From Cytophagales bacterium (GTDB lineage Bacteria > Bacteroidota > Bacteroidia > Cytophagales > Cyclobacteriaceae), in NCBI GenBank assembly GCA_020403045.1, contig JADBYK010000041.1:1-33350 (forward strand): DNA of 33,350 nucleotides, given 5' to 3'. The notes beneath the pieces are model-generated. The model saw only the letters and a list, made by a program, of their open reading frames with translations, did no database searches and had not been told where the DNA came from. Every line of letters begins with the position of its first letter. The stretch's first letter is position 1. Position numbers and translations under genes: made by a program. This document shows positions 16,008-25,336 of the stretch, piece after piece.

Positions 16008-17879
16008 ATGTGCGGTGTATCTGGTATATTATCTTCAGAAAATGGTGACCTTAATCATATCCATCCTATGATAAGTTCGCTTGTCCATCGAGGTCCTGAT
16101 GCGAAAGGTGTATTTTTTAATATTGATAAAGGAGTTGCATTGGGGCATAACAGGCTCAGCATTATAGACCTTTCCGAGCGTGCAAATCAACCTATGGTTT
16201 CTTCCGATGGAAGGTACGTCATAGTTTTTAACGGTGAAATATACAATTTTCAAAAACTTAAGGTTGAGCTTATAGCTTTAAACAAGGAGATCAAATTCGT
16301 CACACAATCCGATACTGAAGTGATCCTGCACGCTTTTGTGGAGTGGGGAGAAGGGATGATGAAACGATTAGACGGAATGTTTGCAATTGCTATTTTTGAT
16401 CAGCAGAGAGATCGCCTTTTTATCGCCCGAGACAGGGTAGGCAAGAAACCACTATTCTTTTATAAGGATAAAAAAAACTTCATTTTTGCTTCCGAAATAA
16501 AAGCCTTGCTTGTTCATCCGCTGGTGGCTGGTCAAAAGAAAATCAATACAACAGCAATAAATTTATTTCTTCATTTGGGCTATGTCCCAGAGCCACAGAC
16601 CATATTTGAAATAATTCATAAGTTTCCTGCCGGAAGTTGGGCGTGGCTTGATAAATCAATAAACCTTCAGCCATTACGGTATTGGAAGATTGAGGAGGAG
16701 ATACCCGAGAAAAGATTGGAAGATGTTGTACAATCAAAAAGCATGTTGAAAGAAATACTAGAAAGGGCGGTAGAAAAAAGATTGATCAGCGATGTGCCGT
16801 TGGGAGCTTTTTTAAGTGGTGGAACCGATTCATCTCTGGTTGTTGCAATGGCTTGCCGCCTGGGATCTTTTCCGTTGAAGACATTCAATATCGGGTTTAA
16901 AGAAAGTAAGTTCAACGAGAGCCATTGGGCAAGTTCTGTGGCAAAGCATCTGAAAACAGAACATTATAGACATATTATATCTGAACAGGAAGGCGTGGAC
17001 TTGCTCGATAAATATCTGCACCATTTTGATGAGCCTTTTGCTGATACATCTGCTATCCCGACCATGCTTGTATCCCAGTTGGCAAGAAAGGAAGTTGCCG
17101 TGTGCCTAACAGGCGATGGGGGCGATGAATTGTTTCAAGGGTATGGTTCCTATGCGTGGGCAAATCGTTTGGACTCATGGCCCTGGCAGATCGCTCGAAG
17201 GCCGCTCCGGTATTTGTTGTCTATTTCAAGCTCTAGCCGTTTTCAACGAGTGAGTTGTTTACTGGATGACGATAGCGGAAATTCTTACAGTCATATTTTC
17301 TCACAAGAGCAAAATTTGTTCTCTCAAAAGGAAATTGGTAAAAAATTAATGCTTGATGACAGTAACTTTTTGGATGGGTTTAAATACAATCCTGCCTACC
17401 CCAACATGGATAGCCTTACATCAGGCGAAAAGCAGGCTGTGTTTGACTTTAATTATTACCTTAAAGATGACTTGCTTGTTAAAGTTGACCGAGCATCAAT
17501 GTATTATTCCCTCGAGTGCCGCTGTCCATTTCTGGATACCGAATTAATTGCTTGGTCATGTGGATTAGCTGCCCCTTTAAAGAAACAAAACGGAGTATCG
17601 AAATGGTTACTAAAGGAGTTGCTTAGCGAGTATCTTCCTAAAGATTTGGTATATCGCCAGAAATGGGGATTTTCAGTACCTCTTTCACGTTGGCTTAAAG
17701 ACGATCTGCGTTATTTAATTGATGAATTTTTGTGTGATGCGGTGGTTGAGAATTTAGGATTGTTCAATAAAAGTTATGTGAACAAGTTGAAGATAGATTT
17801 TTTAAAGGGGAGCGAATTTTTATTTAACAGGATTTGGGTATTGATCATTATTCATAAATGGTTAAAAGAAAATAGTTAG
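16008..17879 (+). CDS. asnB: Glutamine-hydrolysing asparagine synthase family amidotransferase
   Basis: A 623-residue two-domain enzyme. The start is set at 16008 so that Cys2 (MCGVSGIL) becomes the N-terminal glutaminase nucleophile; an ATG four codons earlier would bury it. The glutaminase domain includes HRGPD, NGEIYN and SDTEVILHAF. The synthetase domain has the PP-loop SGGTDSS (about residues 269-275) and LTGDGGDELFQGY. Full-length AsnB-like genes inside glycan clusters commonly amidate uronic-acid carboxyl groups rather than make free asparagine. Both remain possible here, and location favours sugar amidation (inference). It is followed 4 bp later by the next glycosyltransferase. Confidence 0.92.
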   Translation: MCGVSGILSSENGDLNHIHPMISSLVHRGPDAKGVFFNIDKGVALGHNRLSIIDLSERANQPMVSSDGRYVIVFNGEIYNFQKLKVELIALNKEIKFVTQSDTEVILHAFVEWGEGMMKRLDGMFAIAIFDQQRDRLFIARDRVGKKPLFFYKDKKNFIFASEIKALLVHPLVAGQKKINTTAINLFLHLGYVPEPQTIFEIIHKFPAGSWAWLDKSINLQPLRYWKIEEEIPEKRLEDVVQSKSMLKEILERAVEKRLISDVPLGAFLSGGTDSSLVVAMACRLGSFPLKTFNIGFKESKFNESHWASSVAKHLKTEHYRHIISEQEGVDLLDKYLHHFDEPFADTSAIPTMLVSQLARKEVAVCLTGDGGDELFQGYGSYAWANRLDSWPWQIARRPLRYLLSISSSSRFQRVSCLLDDDSGNSYSHIFSQEQNLFSQKEIGKKLMLDDSNFLDGFKYNPAYPNMDSLTSGEKQAVFDFNYYLKDDLLVKVDRASMYYSLECRCPFLDTELIAWSCGLAAPLKKQNGVSKWLLKELLSEYLPKDLVYRQKWGFSVPLSRWLKDDLRYLIDEFLCDAVVENLGLFNKSYVNKLKIDFLKGSEFLFNRIWVLIIIHKWLKENS

Positions 17880-17883
17880 GATT

Positions 17884-19074
17884 ATGCAGTGCCGGACTGT
17901 TTTGTACCTTTCTTATGATGGCCTCACTGATCCGTTAGGCCAATCTCAGATTCTGCCTTATCTATGTGGCCTATCAAGCTACTATTCTATTTCGATCATT
18001 AGTTTCGAGAAGACGGAGAGATTGAAAGAGGCAGGAGCTGAAATTACTAATATATGTCATCAAAATAAAATAAGTTGGGTACCACTTCACTATCATAAAA
18101 GGCCAGCAGTAATCGCAACCCTTTTTGATATAGGAATTTTATGGTTTAAAGCGTGGCAATTAATTAGGCGCGATGAAGTTAGCATTGTTCATTGTCGAAG
18201 CTACGTAACAGCATTGGTGGGTCTATGGCTTAAAAAAAGACATCGCGTAAAGTTTGTTTTTGATATGCGGGGGTTTTGGGCAGATGAAAGGGTTGAAGGT
18301 GGTGTATGGGATTTAAAGAATCCGCTCTATAGAATAATTTACACCTTTTTTAAACGGAAGGAAAATGAATTTTTAAAGCAAGCTGACCATACGATAGTAC
18401 TTACCGAATCTGCTGCTCATTATTTAACTCACCATCAATTGGCCTCGCGGATAACTGTAATTCCGTGTTGCGTGGATGTAAATTTATTTAACCCAGTAAA
18501 TCAAAAGCAACAAAATTCTACTGGCTTACGGGCAGAGCTTGGACTTGCCCTTACCGATTACGTGTTGGGATACGTAGGATCCCTGGGTACCTGGTATTTG
18601 TATTCAGAGATGGTGACATTTTTTTACAAGCTTAAAGAAAAAGTCCCCACCGCTCGGCTGGTTTTTTTGACTCCAGATCATAGTAAAGTTCAAAACCATA
18701 GCGACTTCGTAGTGCGTCACGTCCCACGGGCTTCCATGCCAGCTTACATTAGCTTATTTAACGCTTCCATTTGTTTTATTAAGCCTACGTTTTCTAAAAT
18801 GGGTTCTTCGGCAACCAAAATTGCAGAAGTTCTTTCCATGGGGGTTCCGGTTGTTGTAAATACTGGTTGGGGTGACATCGGGACACTTGCTGAGAACAAA
18901 GCGGTTGGAATATTCTTAGAAAACCTTGATCAAGAGCAAATATCCCGTGGTGTCAGTGCCTTATTAGCACTGGATGGGAATCCGTTGGCAATAAGGAACT
19001 TTGCAGTTGGTTATTTTTCCCTTGAAATGGGTATTCATCGTTACCAAAACATATATGAGCACTTAATCCTTTGA
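17884..19074 (+). CDS. GT4 family glycosyltransferase
   Basis: A 396-residue GT-B enzyme. It begins VLYLSYDGLTDPLGQSQILPYL, a form typical of Bacteroidota glycan-locus GT4 proteins, with IVHCRSYVTALVGLWLKKR and FVFDMRGFWADERVEGG in the N-domain. The C-domain has LGYVGSLGTWYLYSEM and a donor-site region SSATKIAEVLSMGVPVVVNTGWGD, where the usual E-x7-E appears in variant form. It starts 4 bp after asnB and ends 1 nt before the PKD-repeat gene. A cytoplasmic sugar transfer step is inferred; specificity unknown. Confidence 0.9.
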   Translation: MQCRTVLYLSYDGLTDPLGQSQILPYLCGLSSYYSISIISFEKTERLKEAGAEITNICHQNKISWVPLHYHKRPAVIATLFDIGILWFKAWQLIRRDEVSIVHCRSYVTALVGLWLKKRHRVKFVFDMRGFWADERVEGGVWDLKNPLYRIIYTFFKRKENEFLKQADHTIVLTESAAHYLTHHQLASRITVIPCCVDVNLFNPVNQKQQNSTGLRAELGLALTDYVLGYVGSLGTWYLYSEMVTFFYKLKEKVPTARLVFLTPDHSKVQNHSDFVVRHVPRASMPAYISLFNASICFIKPTFSKMGSSATKIAEVLSMGVPVVVNTGWGDIGTLAENKAVGIFLENLDQEQISRGVSALLALDGNPLAIRNFAVGYFSLEMGIHRYQNIYEHLIL

Positions 19075-19075
19075 A

Positions 19076-22000
19076 ATGAGGTCACTAGTAATATTGTGTT
19101 TTTCATTTCTTTTTCCACTGATAGTATTGGTGCAAGGGCAGCCACTTCCCAATTTTTCCACCCAGGCTACAGCCTGTATTAATGAACGACTAATACTACA
19201 AAGCAGCAGTGCCCCAACCGATGACTTACAATGGGATTTTTGTGCTAATCAATTAGAGGGGGCATATGCTAGTGCCAATCGGGGAACCATATCAATATTC
19301 CTTACGAATATTTCGATTGCTAAAGACAATAACCAGTGGTATGGATTTGCAGTAAGTAGAACAAATCAACTTTTCAGGATTGATTTTGGTGATAATCCAG
19401 TCAATACACCATCTGCCACTGTCTCACTGGGCAATCCCAATAATGCGATCAATAGCCCGGAAGGGATAGATGTAATCAAAGAAGGAGATAACTGGTATGG
19501 CTTAATCACAAACCAAGGTAATGACATTACTCGAGTATCTTGGGGAACATCACTTGTTGATATGCCTACTGCGGTAAAACTTAACCTGAATTCGTTTAAT
19601 AAATTACAAGGGCCTATTGAAATTGAGATAGTAAAGCAAGCCGAACAGTACATTGCCGTTGTCGCGAATGGGTTTGGCAATTACCTCACTTTAATAAATT
19701 TTGGCAACTCTTTAAGCAATAACCCAACCGATGTTGATATGATAACGTCACCTGTATTTCCAGGCGCCACAAATATGTACGGTGTTGCTGCGGTGCGAGT
19801 TTGCGAAGTTTGGACTTTATTCTCTGTTGCTAGTAGCAAGGTATATAAAGTTGATATAGGCGAAGAACTTTTTAAACCCATTCTACCTAGTCAAGTAAAA
19901 GATTTTACAAGCGATGTGCCCTTCGAAATAGGATCGTTTAACCATATTCGTGCCGCGGTAGAAGTAACAGATGTTCATATCTTTCTGAGTAGTTATACGG
20001 GCAGATATTTGCAATCAATGATTTGGCGAAATGGGGCAGAACATGCCCTTTTTAACGATTTGAATCTTCCGGTTTTAGGTTATTCGCCCTATGGATTCAA
20101 CATTTATAACAATCATGGTCAGTACGGTTTGCTTCTTACTGGATATGATGCTGGTTCAATGAGCCACATTTCAGTAACATCTCCTTGCAACGCCAATATA
20201 AGATTTAGCACTCAACTCAATCCAGAAGTATATTTTTCGCAGAGTGGAGAAAATTTTATTTCCCTTTCCATCAGAAATGCCGAAGATATATTGTGCTCGT
20301 CAGGTACACCGATAGTAATATCGACAGCAGTTGCTCCAGATCTTTCTCTGGTCACAAATGGTGTTCAATGTGTTGATACAGATATACAATTTACTGCTAA
20401 AAGCAATGTTGGTGGAATTCAAACGTACTCTTGGGATTTTGACGATAACGGAACTTCATCATTACAAGATCCATCGCATCAATATGGTAATGCAGGTTCT
20501 TACAATGTAAAATTACACGTTGCCGCTACCAACGGCTGTCAAAACTTCAACGTAAAAACTATCAAAATCTACGATTCACCATCTGCATCTTTCGCCTCAC
20601 CCTCCGGCCTCATCTGTACCAACAACCAATTCACCTTTGCCAACAACACCGTTGATAACTTTGATGGCAACCTTTCTTACCAATGGTATGTTGACAACAC
20701 ACCATTCGCTACCACACGTGACTTCAGCTATGCTTTTTCAACCACTGGCAGCAAGGAGGTAAAACTTAAGACTTCCATCCCTGGGTGCTCTTCTGAACAA
20801 ACACAAACCGTCTCTAACGTTTTGCCGGGTCCAGTAGTAGACTTTACCATTACGGGTAAGTGCGAAAATGAAAACATATTGTTTGCAAATAACTCCTCTG
20901 GGAGTGTTACCGGTTATTTATGGAATTTCGGCAATAGCCAAACCAGCACACTTTTAAATCCTACCCAGAACTACTCGAAAGGTAACTACACGGTTTCTTT
21001 ACAAGCAACTGCGCCTAATGGTTGTATCAGTAGCACTGCAAAGAATCTAACCATCTACTCCAAACCCCAACCCGATTTCTCCATTGGCCTTCCTCCCTTT
21101 TCTTGTGCAGGCACTGCTTCGCAGTTCACGGATCAGACGGCTGCACCAACAGATAGCAATATTGCCACTTGGACCTGGGGCTTTGGAGATGCTGCCAACG
21201 GATCTTCGCTTGTCAAAAATCCTTCTTATACGTACGCTACCGCAAATACGTATAACGTTTCTTTGGCAGTAGCTACTAATTTTGGCTGCACTAATACTAT
21301 ACAGAAGTCTGTTACTATCTCACCCTCACCTGTTGCAGGTTTTTCTAATCTTCCGGCATGCGTCAACCAAACAACCCAGTTTACAGATACTTCTTCCGGA
21401 AGTATAAAGTCGCGCTTATGGCAAATTCAAAGTAACACCTTCAGTACCGCAAGTCCACAGTATACTTTTCCAGCCTCCGGCAGCTTTCCAGTAGTACTCA
21501 CAGTGACGGGTAACAACAACTGTGTGAGTCAAGCTAGCAAGAATATAGTGGTGCCCATTGTGCCATCGCTCGATTTTTCGGTACAAGCACCATGTGCCGA
21601 TTCGCCCACGGTTTTTACCGAGTTAACTACTTCGGTCGATCCATCCATTTCTAAATCCTGGTCATTTGGAAGTCAGGGCACTGGAAATGGCAGCCCAGCC
21701 CAATATGCTTTCTCATCAACCGGCACGTATGTGGTGCGCCTCAACTCTACTCGGCAGTCTGGATGCATTTACTCAGTTTCGAAAAATGTAACCATCATTT
21801 CGCCACCCGTTGCTGACTTTGTGCCATCGATAGACGCTGGCGCTGCGCCTCTTCCTGTTTCTTTTACCAATAATTCTTCGGGCGCAAATTCCTACTTGTG
21901 GAAGTTTGGCGACCCGGGCAATTCAACGTCCGTTTTGGTATCACCTACCTTTGTTTTTAGTGAATTGGGTGCCTACAACGTTGAACTCAGCGCCTCTAAT

Positions 22001-22621
22001 TCGGTTGGTTGCACAAACCGAATTAGTAAACCGATCAGTGTGGTTATTCCGAAAGTAGACGCGGAAATGACAGATTTCTTTTTTGTGAAGGACACAAAAA
22101 CGGGCAGTCTGCAGCCAGTTGTCAAGCTGCTGAACAGAAGTAATATCACGTTGACCAATCCGATCATCTTATTGGACGTAGCAGGGGGTTCAGGTGTTTC
22201 CCAACAAATAACCGGCACAATCAAACCGAATCAAGAGATATCGCAGATGTTGGACTTGAAACTGGTACCAAAGACCAATCAATATGTATGTGCCGAGGTG
22301 GTTGTTGTCGGAGACATGGATACGTTTCTTAATCGAAAATGCTTATCGCTTTCAGGCGAAGAGGTGCTCTTTACCCCCTTTCCCAATCCGGCACGAGAAC
22401 AGCTAAATATGGACTGGATCAGTATTGATGGCTCGGCAGTAACTTTTCAAGTTTTGACAAGCGCGGGTGCGGTTTCATTCCAGCAAACCATTTCTTCTAT
22501 AAATTCTGGATTGAACAGGCTTATTATCAACACATCTGCCTTGTTACCGGGGATCTACTTTATCCGCTTTAGCGATAGCAAAACAGACCGAACATTCAGT
22601 TTTGCGGTGACAGGAAACTAA
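19076..22621 (+). CDS. Secreted multi-PKD protein with T9SS type A sorting domain
   Basis: An 1181-residue exported protein. A signal peptide (residues 1-22, ending VQG) is followed by a propeller-like region of repeated WYG...LFRIDFG units (about 65-400). About seven PKD-type domains follow (about 420-990), recognisable by YSWDFDDNGTSS, YLWNFGNSQTS, WTWGFGDAAN and YLWKFGDPGNS segments. A CARDB-like domain (about 990-1085) precedes a C-terminal sorting domain starting FTPFPNPAREQLNM and ending GIYFIRFSD...FSFAVTGN, the hallmark of type IX secretion cargo. It begins 1 nt after a glycosyltransferase stop codon, so it probably shares the glycan operon. Role: surface adhesin or ligand-binding protein (inference); no enzyme motif seen. 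Confidence 0.93.
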   Translation: MRSLVILCFSFLFPLIVLVQGQPLPNFSTQATACINERLILQSSSAPTDDLQWDFCANQLEGAYASANRGTISIFLTNISIAKDNNQWYGFAVSRTNQLFRIDFGDNPVNTPSATVSLGNPNNAINSPEGIDVIKEGDNWYGLITNQGNDITRVSWGTSLVDMPTAVKLNLNSFNKLQGPIEIEIVKQAEQYIAVVANGFGNYLTLINFGNSLSNNPTDVDMITSPVFPGATNMYGVAAVRVCEVWTLFSVASSKVYKVDIGEELFKPILPSQVKDFTSDVPFEIGSFNHIRAAVEVTDVHIFLSSYTGRYLQSMIWRNGAEHALFNDLNLPVLGYSPYGFNIYNNHGQYGLLLTGYDAGSMSHISVTSPCNANIRFSTQLNPEVYFSQSGENFISLSIRNAEDILCSSGTPIVISTAVAPDLSLVTNGVQCVDTDIQFTAKSNVGGIQTYSWDFDDNGTSSLQDPSHQYGNAGSYNVKLHVAATNGCQNFNVKTIKIYDSPSASFASPSGLICTNNQFTFANNTVDNFDGNLSYQWYVDNTPFATTRDFSYAFSTTGSKEVKLKTSIPGCSSEQTQTVSNVLPGPVVDFTITGKCENENILFANNSSGSVTGYLWNFGNSQTSTLLNPTQNYSKGNYTVSLQATAPNGCISSTAKNLTIYSKPQPDFSIGLPPFSCAGTASQFTDQTAAPTDSNIATWTWGFGDAANGSSLVKNPSYTYATANTYNVSLAVATNFGCTNTIQKSVTISPSPVAGFSNLPACVNQTTQFTDTSSGSIKSRLWQIQSNTFSTASPQYTFPASGSFPVVLTVTGNNNCVSQASKNIVVPIVPSLDFSVQAPCADSPTVFTELTTSVDPSISKSWSFGSQGTGNGSPAQYAFSSTGTYVVRLNSTRQSGCIYSVSKNVTIISPPVADFVPSIDAGAAPLPVSFTNNSSGANSYLWKFGDPGNSTSVLVSPTFVFSELGAYNVELSASNSVGCTNRISKPISVVIPKVDAEMTDFFFVKDTKTGSLQPVVKLLNRSNITLTNPIILLDVAGGSGVSQQITGTIKPNQEISQMLDLKLVPKTNQYVCAEVVVVGDMDTFLNRKCLSLSGEEVLFTPFPNPAREQLNMDWISIDGSAVTFQVLTSAGAVSFQQTISSINSGLNRLIINTSALLPGIYFIRFSDSKTDRTFSFAVTGN

Positions 22622-22642
22622 ATTATCGGCCAAATAAATCAG

Positions 22643-22658
22643 TTGCTTTTCAAAGCAA
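22643..22658. terminator. Weak hairpin after the PKD gene
   Basis: TTGCTTT/AAAGCAA, a perfect 7-bp inverted repeat with a 2-nt centre, lies 21 bp after the stop. There is no clear T-run, so termination is uncertain. Confidence 0.25.
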
Positions 22659-22736
22659 ATTTATAGTTCCTACTGTAGTTCTTAGCAATTAATTAATAAT
22701 ATTTGCTTGTTGGAAAAATTGAAGATGAAATTACGC

Positions 22737-22762
22737 TACCCAACCATCCAAATGATTGGGTA
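22737..22762. promoter_or_regulatory. Candidate operator upstream of the Lrp/AsnC gene
   Basis: A perfect inverted repeat TACCCAA (22737-22743) and TTGGGTA (22756-22762), with a 12-bp spacer, ends 23 bp before the chosen ATG of the regulator. Lrp/AsnC proteins often bind such sites at their own promoters, so autoregulation is a reasonable inference. No exact TAnnTTTG element is present nearby; AATATTTG at about 22706 is one mismatch off. Confidence 0.4.
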
Positions 22763-22785
22763 TGGCATTAAAAAAAAATTATAAA

Positions 22786-23253
22786 ATGAAAGTAAAGCTG
22801 GATTCTACTGATCGGAAAATTGTTGAAATTTTGCAGGCTAACTCCAACATAACCAACGCGCAATTAGCGCAGGACATTGGGCTTTCTCCAGCCCCCACAC
22901 TGGAACGAGTTAAGAAATTGGAGAACACCGGTGTTATCAAGAGCTACCACGCACTAGTTGATATGGCTAGTATCGGATTGGGGGTATGCACGTTTGTGAC
23001 GGCTTCATTGAAGGGTCACAACAAAGACAATATCAATCGATTCATCAAAGAAATAAAAGAAATTCCTGAGGTAATAGAATGTCACCATGTAACAGGGCAA
23101 TATGATTTTATTTTGAAGGTGGTAGCTTCTGACATTCCCGCCTATCAAAATTTGATGTTGGAAAAGCTCTCAAATATTGAAGTGGTAGACAGCCTGCAAT
23201 CCACAATCATCTTGTCCACTTTTAAGGACAGTAAATCAGTTCCATTACCATGA
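22786..23253 (+). CDS. Lrp/AsnC family transcriptional regulator
   Basis: A 155-residue regulator. An N-terminal winged helix-turn-helix (LDSTDRKIVEILQANSNITNAQLAQDIGLSPAPTLERVKKLENTGVI) is followed by the RAM effector-binding domain (about residues 65-150), with HHVTGQYDFILKVVASD matching the family's conserved glycine-containing strand-turn. The ATG at 22786 gives the normal family N-terminus; upstream TTG and ATG readings add only a lysine-rich stub. The stop overlaps the next start (ATGA), so it is co-translated with the phosphoribosyltransferase. Effector unknown; an amino acid is usual for the family. Confidence 0.9.
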   Translation: MKVKLDSTDRKIVEILQANSNITNAQLAQDIGLSPAPTLERVKKLENTGVIKSYHALVDMASIGLGVCTFVTASLKGHNKDNINRFIKEIKEIPEVIECHHVTGQYDFILKVVASDIPAYQNLMLEKLSNIEVVDSLQSTIILSTFKDSKSVPLP

Positions 23254-23762
23254 GCACAGAGGCAGCAGAAAAATCCCTAGTTCTAAATGACCAACAGATC
23301 AATCAGAAGATTAAGCGAATGGCCTATGAGATTTACGAAAACAATTTTAAAGAAAAGTCTATTGTATTAGCGGGCATTGATGGACAAGGCTATTCGCTGG
23401 CGAAAATACTTGGAAAAGAATTGGCAGCGATTTCACCTATCGAGGTAATCATTGCCAAAGTTTCTCTGGATAAGTTTTCGTTAGAGCAATCGGAGGTAAG
23501 GATTGATAAGATCGAAAAGGAGTTTAAGAAGAAATGCGTATTGCTGGTGGACGATGTCTTGAATACCGGCCGGACATTAGCTTATGCCATGAAGCCATTC
23601 TTTGAAGTTGGCGTAAAAAAAATTGAAGTGGCCGTGCTGGTCAATCGTAGCCATACGTTGTTTCCCATTATGCCTACGTATGCAGGCTACGAACTTTCTA
23701 CAACCTTAAAAGATCACGTAGAGGTTGTGTTGGGTAAAAAGTCATCCGTCTATTTACATTGA
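23250..23762 (+). CDS. Phosphoribosyltransferase-fold protein
   Basis: A 170-residue type I phosphoribosyltransferase. The PRPP-binding motif is present as CVLLVDDVLNTGRTLAYA (about residues 92-110), preceded by a hood-like N-terminus and AGIDGQGYSLAKILGKEL. It resembles the PyrR/hypoxanthine-type family but lacks a clear nucleobase specificity signature, so the substrate is not assigned. Its start overlaps the Lrp/AsnC stop by 4 bp (ATGA), which links its expression to that regulator. panB follows after a 66-bp gap. Confidence 0.85.
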   Translation: MSTEAAEKSLVLNDQQINQKIKRMAYEIYENNFKEKSIVLAGIDGQGYSLAKILGKELAAISPIEVIIAKVSLDKFSLEQSEVRIDKIEKEFKKKCVLLVDDVLNTGRTLAYAMKPFFEVGVKKIEVAVLVNRSHTLFPIMPTYAGYELSTTLKDHVEVVLGKKSSVYLH

Positions 23763-23828
23763 TCAGGCACCCAAGATTTACAAGCGGACACTATATCTTG
23801 AAGCGTACATCTTAAATCTGAAATCAAC

Positions 23829-24650
23829 GTGTCAATCCATAAGAAAACAGAATTGAAGAAGGTCACTACTCACCAGCTTCAAGAAATGAAAAAGCGGGGT
23901 GAGAAAATAGCGATGCTCACGGCCTATGATTACAGTATGGCAAAGATCATTGATGCGGCCGGAGTCGATATCATCTTGGTGGGAGATTCAGCCTCCAATG
24001 TAATGGCGGGTAACGAAACCACTTTACCTATCACACTTGATCAAATGATTTACCATGCTTCTTCGGTGGTAAAGGCTGTGAAGCGGTCGTTGGTGGTAGT
24101 AGATATTCCCTTTGGCTACTACCAGGGAAGTTCTGGTGAAGCGCTTCGTTCCTCCATTCGTATTATGAAAGAATCGGGTGGACATGCGGTAAAAATTGAG
24201 GGCGGCAGTGAGGTAAAGGATTCTGTACTTCGTATTTTGAGTGCTGGTGTTCCCGTGATGGGACACTTAGGATTGACACCACAGTCGATTTATAAATTTG
24301 GAACCTACTCGGTGCGTGCGAAAGAAGAAACAGAGGCAAATAAATTGATAGAAGACGCGCTTCTCTTGCAAGAGTGTGGATGCTTTGGTCTGGTGCTCGA
24401 AAAAATACCGGCCGATTTAGCCAAAAAAGTGGCGAGTCAATTGGTGATACCTGTGATTGGTATTGGGGCCGGCCCAGATGTAGACGGTCAAGTGTTGGTG
24501 ATGCAGGATATGCTGGGAATTACCACCGAGTTTAAGCCTCGATTTTTAAGACGTTACGCAGATTTGAATTCAGTAATCTCCGAGGCGGTGCAGCACTACG
24601 TTTCGGATGTTAAGGCGAAGGAATTTCCTAGTCACGAGGAGAAGTATTAG
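23829..24650 (+). CDS. panB: 3-methyl-2-oxobutanoate hydroxymethyltransferase
   Basis: A 273-residue enzyme making ketopantoate from 2-oxoisovalerate and methylene-tetrahydrofolate, the first step of pantothenate and CoA synthesis. Family blocks are [60 protein letters not shown] and [13 protein letters not shown], then [24 protein letters not shown]. The metal-binding aspartates and the catalytic glutamate of LEKIP are present. The start is GTG at 23829; the N-terminus [16 protein letters not shown] matches Bacteroidota homologues, which supports it. The end overlaps the opposing CAP-protein gene by 3 bp. Confidence 0.96.
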   Translation: MSIHKKTELKKVTTHQLQEMKKRGEKIAMLTAYDYSMAKIIDAAGVDIILVGDSASNVMAGNETTLPITLDQMIYHASSVVKAVKRSLVVVDIPFGYYQGSSGEALRSSIRIMKESGGHAVKIEGGSEVKDSVLRILSAGVPVMGHLGLTPQSIYKFGTYSVRAKEETEANKLIEDALLLQECGCFGLVLEKIPADLAKKVASQLVIPVIGIGAGPDVDGQVLVMQDMLGITTEFKPRFLRRYADLNSVISEAVQHYVSDVKAKEFPSHEEKY

Positions 24651-25204
24651 TTACAAGAAACAGCGGTATCACCGTCTTCCTCCGCCCCAAACCACACAAC
24701 GCCATACTCACCATCCAATCCAATCCCAATCGCTTTCCAATTCATGTCCTTCCAAATCCCGGAGTTAACAATCACAGCATTATGCCCAGAGCTTCCCTGC
24801 CATCCCCTTAAAGCCTCTTTTGCATTCGCTCCCGCAGAACTCCAATGGGCAATTTCAAAACCACTGCCTTCATAGCCTCCAATTTCTTTGGGTTTGTTCC
24901 ACATACAAGCTGCTTGAGCATGGTCATCGGTGTAACAGCAAGGTGACCAGTTTCCCTTTTCTGACCAACTATGGTAGTTGCATTTGCCGTTGTCCTTATA
25001 GTTTTTCATTAGATCCTGAACGTGCGCCTTTGCAACTTGCGTCAATTTAGCCGACACTGGAATAGAGGGTAATTTTCTGGCTTTTCGATACTGCATTAAC
25101 AAGTCATATAATTTTCTTTCTTCGGGTGTGATGCAAGGTTGGCTGTAAAGATTGAGTACCGTTAGAAAGAAAAAGAGTGAAAATGTTACGAGGTTTACTT
25201 TCAT
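24647..25204 (-). CDS. Secreted CAP (SCP/PR-1) domain protein
   Basis: A 185-residue exported protein. The ATG at 25204 is chosen because it opens a classic signal peptide ([20 protein letters not shown], residues 2-21) ending before QPC; the cysteine there does not form a good lipobox. The mature part matches CAP domains: [13 protein letters not shown], the histidine in [51 protein letters not shown], and a final [14 protein letters not shown] strand. Several cysteines suggest disulfides. Bacterial CAP proteins are secreted and may bind lipids or act as proteases; the role here is unknown. Confidence 0.88.
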   Translation of the reverse strand: MKVNLVTFSLFFFLTVLNLYSQPCITPEERKLYDLLMQYRKARKLPSIPVSAKLTQVAKAHVQDLMKNYKDNGKCNYHSWSEKGNWSPCCYTDDHAQAACMWNKPKEIGGYEGSGFEIAHWSSAGANAKEALRGWQGSSGHNAVIVNSGIWKDMNWKAIGIGLDGEYGVVWFGAEEDGDTAVSCN

Positions 25205-25269
25205 ATTGAATTTAGTTGATCGTTCGGCCCAAATAATCTCAATAAGTGGGCATAATTTTTTAATTTTCG

Positions 25270-25299
25270 AATCCAAATCTGATCCGACAGCTTTGGATT
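25270..25299. promoter_or_regulatory. Inverted repeat upstream of icd
   Basis: AATCCAAA (25270-25277) and TTTGGATT (25292-25299) form an 8-bp inverted repeat with a 14-nt spacer, 38 bp before the icd start and 65 bp before the CAP gene start. It could be an operator or a leader hairpin for either gene; no regulator is implied by sequence. Confidence 0.3.
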
Positions 25300-25336
25300 T
25301 TCATTATAACTTGTTTTAGCCCAAAAAATTATTACC

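Noticed and set aside
20340-22060. Possible DNA repeat array
   Set aside because: The periodicity is that of diverged PKD protein domains; nucleotide identity between units is low, so it is not a CRISPR or satellite array.
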